This document shows positions 47,801 through 53,800 of a DNA stretch of 64,000 nt, piece after piece. Source of the DNA: Blastobasis lacticolella (lineage: Eukaryota > Arthropoda > Insecta > Lepidoptera > Blastobasidae); contig LR990056.1 of NCBI GenBank assembly GCA_905147135.1, positions 11,604,001 through 11,668,000 on the forward strand, written 5' to 3'. Every line of letters begins with the position of its first letter. The stretch's first letter is position 1. Below the pieces are notes generated by a model that was not told where the DNA came from, ran no database searches, and saw only the letters and a program-made list of their open reading frames with translations. The translations under genes were made by a program, and so were the position numbers.

Positions 47801-50800
47801 CAGATTCTATCTGTAAGCATAAATCGAACGAATACCAACCTAACAGCCTCCCGGTAATTGCCTAGGCAATAGTGCGCGTAGCCCAGAAAGTGGCACGCCT
47901 TCGCCTCCGCTGTGACGTCGCCCAGCTCCTGGGACAGCATCAGATGCTGCTCGTAGTACGGCACGGCCTGGGCAAACTCCCCGCGGGAAGACAGGCAGTT
48001 GCCCAGATTGAGGAGGGCACACGCCTCGCCTGCCGCGTCCTTCAGCTCGCGGGCTATGCCTGCGGAGTGATAAATGAATGAACACTTTGTTGTATAAATA
48101 CAGGATACAGTCGGTACATATCGGTAAAGGTAACAGAGCAAATAAAAGGCTGCCTTATCGCTTATTTTTTCATACAATTTCCTAAGAAAAGGATATTTTA
48201 CCTACCACCACAACCGAGACTGGGACGGTTAAACGGTTGGAAATTTGACAAAGTGTAGGTATAATTAAATGTTGTACATAATTTTATGTAGATAATTTTA
48301 TTTATTTATTTATTTATTTATTTAACAATTTATTGCACACAATAAAGAAATACAGAGATATAACATAGATATAACTGACACAACAGGCACTACTTATTTC
48401 TAAAAGAAATTTCTTCCAGCAGGCCTACAGAAAGGAAATGTTTAGCTAAGAAATGCAGATACGACGCGCACAATTAATGAATAATTATAAAATACATATG
48501 AATATGACTAATTTTTATATACTATATCAATAAATACATACATACTATACACTTAAATACTACTACATATCAATACAAATAAATAAAATTTATGGACTAG
48601 ACAGGGACAGGTAGTGGTCTTTTACTCGCTTTTTGAATATAGGCAGTGACGGACTGTCACGCACCACATGCGGGAGAGAGTTCCACAGTCTCGCAGCATG
48701 AACAGTGAAGGAGTAATTTTATTGTAAGCATAGAGATAAAATTTACTTACGTTAGTAAATTTTATCTCTATGACTGTAAGAGCATTTTTCTATAGTCTGC
48801 CGTTTTCGAGATATAGCAAAAAGAAAACGGGAAAATGTCCAAAAATTTCGAGTTTCTTTAGTCACCCCTAAGTTAGCACAGGCTCCTCGAGGTCGAAAAC
48901 TTAAATTACACACTGCACACTATACACGAACAAACTCAAAAAATTTGAATAAAACCGGAATTATGTAGGTCGAAAGTATCTGCCGACTGGGCTACAGTGC
49001 AAATATTGCTTTTCAGTTCCAATCAAAGTGACATAACTACACGTAGCGCCGATAAAAGCTATTTATTTATTTATTTATTTATTTATTTCCATACAGTTTT
49101 ACAGCAATAAAATTTAGTTATAATTGTAGAATTCAAAGTTGCAATGCCAATAACAAAACTTGCTAACCCAAAAGTATTCCTTTGGCACCGCAATTTATAT
49201 CAAATTGTGCAAAGTTGTAGTTTTATGAAACAGGTCTCTGAAATAATTGCTAGTTTTAATATCGGGTTACTGATCATATCGTTTTGATAGTAATCAACAG
49301 TTGGTGATTAAATTACTGTAATTATATAGCTGTACGACATCTTCAGTAACTAGCTGTGTTCGCGACTTCTTCCGCAGAGACTTCGGCGCTGCCCTAATTG
49401 GCAACGAACGTGCGACCATGGTCGTACGACGGACGTCGCTCGACCAATAGGAGATCTCAAACCGCCCGTAGCAATACCATGGTAACACGTTGCCAATTAG
49501 GGCAGCGCTTTAGATCTATCTCAGTCTGTTACTTTAAAACGCCACATAGGTAACTTGGTCTGTTCGTTAGAACCACGAATATTTATATTTTTCTTTATTT
49601 AATTATGGACTTGATTGAAGCGATGCCACAAACAATGCTTAAGTACGTCTATAATCTACGTGTATATTTGCATATAAATAATTAGAACGATACTAATAGG
49701 ATAGAGCCACGTATAACTAATTTGCTATGATTGGCCCGTTACGTATTCCCAACAGAAATGATCTCAATGGACGTCACAGCCACATATCGGTAAACTTTTT
49801 GTCAGATTTTTATATCATAAACATGCTTACGGCCGGCCTGTTGGTAAGCAGTTACCACAGCCAACGGAGGTTAGCAAAATACTCACCAAGATGCGCTCTG
49901 TAATGGAAGAGTGCCATATCGTGGGCCCCCAACGCTTGATACGCCACTGCCAGGTTCCCGTGCGTGGAGGCCTCGGAACTCCTGTCGTGGACCTCTTTGG
50001 ATATCGTCAGCTCTTGCTTGTGGTACTTGATGGCCTGCTCGTAGAAGCCTGCCGCGGAGTACGCGTTCCCGATGTTGCCGTAAGCGCGACCCATGCCGGC
50101 TTTGTCCTGAATTTTGGGGTTTAAGAGTCATCAGTGGTAGAGAAGAGTAGATGTAATGCAATCATGTTTGCGTTGTTTTAGGAATACTTCGATTTGAAGT
50201 AAGCTTACCAGTGTACAGTGTCAATGTACAATCGGGTATACATATAATTTGTATTGTTCACTTAGCAACAATAGTGTAAAACTTAAAAAATACAACTCAA
50301 AAACGGAACGCCCGCGCCGGTGCAACGAATATAAATGAGTGAAGTCAAATTCATTCCGTGTTTTCCATGTTCTCTATGCATTTTCAGAGCCCACTTTTAC
50401 TAACATTCCTTTGGTTTGAAAGTCTCCTCAATCTCTCTGTAAAATGAAAACCAGGGGCCCAACCGCCTAACAAGAACGAACGCTATAGCTTATGACTTGC
50501 AATCTGGCTCGTTCGCGAAAGGCCTAGAAAGGAGCGAGCTAGCTGAAGTCATAAAGCCATCGCAAATGCTATCCTAAAGAGTTAGGCCGTTGGCCCCAGG
50601 AAACTTAACCTGCAAAGGAACTGTTGACTGTAACCTTCTCACCTGTAACTGCCTCGCGATGGAGAGATGCGCCTGATGCAGCTTGAGCGCCGCGTCGTGC
50701 TCGCCCAGCAGCTGGTACACGATGCCGAGGTTCGAGCAGGCGCGGCCTTCGCCGACCTGGATTATCATACATACATATACCTGCTGTAATATTCCTATCT

Positions 50801-53800
50801 CATTTTCTGTAAAGGTTGCCTGGAAGAGATCGCTTGTAGCGATAAGGCCGCCTTTGCTCATATGTGTTCCTTGTTACTGTAATTGATTGATACTGTTATG
50901 TTTTGTGAGCAATAAAGTGTTTATCTATCTATCTATCTATCTACACTCACGGCCGTATCCCATATGACCTAAACAATACCCCCTTTTATATGCCAGTTGT
51001 ATAATAGTAGTTTATCTACACTCGTATCGTAATGTTTTAATTACACATTCGAAAACAGTCGTTTAAGGATACACCTTAAACCGCACCAACTTCAATTTCT
51101 CCCGGGCCCAAGATAAACCTTGTCGCTCAAATGTAAGATCGTCTTTAGCCATCCCCATCCATCATTCCGATTTCTTTTCCTACTCCTTCACTGTTCATGC
51201 TGCGAGACTGTGGAACTCTCTCCCGCATGTGGTACGTGACAGTCCGTCACTGCCTATATTCAAAAAGCGAGTAAAAGACCACTACCTGTCCCTGTCTAGT
51301 CCATAAATTTTATCTATTTGTATTGATATGTAGTAGTATTTAAGTGTATAGTATGTATGTATTTATTGATATAGTATATAAAAATTAGTCATATTCATAT
51401 GTATTTTATAATTATTCATTAATTGTGCGCGTCGTATCTGCATTTCTTAGCTAAACATTTCCTTTCTGTAGGCCTGCTGGAAGAAATTTCTTTTAGAAAT
51501 AAGTAGTGCCTGTTGTGTCAGTTATATCTATGTTATATCTCTGTATTTCTTTATTGTGTGCAATAAATTGTTAAATAAAATAAATAAAATAAAATACACT
51601 TTTCTCACGCCAGTCCATAAAATTAAAAAAAAAATACTTTTCGATTCAGCATTTCCCATACTAATTTCATTACAGCTGTATCGTAAAATAACTTTTTAAT
51701 CATAATGCTCATCATCATCATCATCATAATCATTACTTATATTTTTTAAATTCTTGTCGGGCGCCCGGACACGGTCAAATGAAGGCTGAATACATTCTTT
51801 AACAAATTCAAAGTTCAAATTCAAAATTTAAATTTTTCTGTTTATATTCTCTGTAATTATTTTCCCGCTAAACATAATTTTTTATGTTATTGTTGTAATT
51901 TGTGTTTGTGAATGTTTTTCTCTTATTTTTAGCAAATAAATAGATAAATATGAAATTAGTAAAGTGAATTTCCCGCCGCTTGATATCCTCGACGCGTAGA
52001 TACAACAGAACTGACTCGCAGCTTACTTCCAGCAAAGTTGAGAAAATTATAGGTACGATATTTTAACATAAAAATATGAGTGTAGATAAAGTAGTGTATG
52101 CAACTGCATATAATTAGGTATTAAAACATGAGTGTCAAACTATTATACAGACACTCATGTTTTAATACCCCCTTTTATATGCGAGTTGCCTAAACTACTA
52201 TTATGTTACAGTTGTAATGAAATGGGAAATGCTGTATCACTACGGCTGTATCATAAAGTATTCTTTTTTAAATTCATAAACTGGCGTGAAAAAGGTCATC
52301 CATAAAAGAATGTTTTCGAGTATGTAATTAAAAAGACTGTTTTCGAATGTGTAATTAAAACATTACGATACGAGTGTAGAATAAAAGAATTTATATGCAA
52401 TAAAGAATTTACACACATACATACATGCATGTTTCATGAAGATTATAAATATTATATTTACCTTATCTCTAGCAGCCAACGCGACGTCTAGTTGACGCTC
52501 GTGCCATTTCTTCGCTTGAGCGTAGTCACCACCGCATCTACAGTTACAAGTCACCATTAGACCTCAATGTTTCTATGACGATGTGTGTGGTAATTGAGAC
52601 GGCATACATAAAATATATGGTAGATGGGTACGTCCAACCTGCAGCTGCCTGTACTAAGTACATTAACAGTTATGATAATGTCGGAAGAAGTAGTTAAAGT
52701 AAACAAAAACGTCATTTGTGCCATTAGAGAGAAGCAAAATGTGGACATGAATTTTCATTGGACTACCAATGACTTTTTTTTATTTTAGTAGGTACATTAA
52801 TTGACCACTAATCGACGGTAAGGGATGCAACCTGCACATTCAAGCGACTGATTGTGTAATCATGATCCAATCTGGTCACGTTCCCTTGTTAATAGGATCA
52901 CAATCAGATGGCAATCGCTCTACTTTAATCCTGGATCATGGTCATGGCGGACCCCAGGCCCTCAAGCGCGAGAGCACAACCGGGATATTTATTTTATTTT
53001 ATTTATTATGTAAATTAAACAGTTTTACAATTTTACATTTTATTTTACTAGTTTATGCTAGAGAAAAAAAATCAGAACACTATTTACCAAGTTTTTTAAC
53101 TGCAGCAATATATTACAATTAAAATTAAAATATATCAAGGTTATTATAACCACGCTTGTACTTATCACAAGCTCTATGTATAAAACGATTTTGGACGTAA
53201 TTTGTACGATCAATTAGTAACTTGAATGTATCTACAGAGCAGCTGCTCCCACCACCTGGATATTGACGCCAAGACGGTTTTTATTCATTCAAATCAAACT
53301 ACTTACCTCGCAGCATGCCCCAAGCCGGCGTACGCTCTGGCTTCGATGGCCCTGTCTCCCAGGTTCTGCGCTATCCTCAACACGTTTTCGTGGTACGCTA
53401 TAGCTTGGGTGAAGTTGCGTCTGTAGTGGTACGACGATCCTAAGTTCGAGTAGGCCCTTGCTTCTTCCACCTTAAAAAAGACGAATATGTATAGAAATAG
53501 AAACTATTTCTATATGTAAATATTACCTAGAAATTATCGTGGATTTGTTATTCCACTCACGAAATAAAACACGAACTAACATAGGTATGCAGTATTTAGC
53601 ACCCATATCTGTAATTTAATCATCGATTTAAAATGCGAATATAAAAATTACAAATTGAAATGATTGCGGGAAGTAATTTTGCAATGTATATTTTTTATGA
53701 AGTCATACGCAATAGAGAGTTAAAATATATACATATACGAATTAATTTGGTAATTACTTGCCGGTGCCGACAGAGAAGATTCAGTATCGATCATTAGCAC

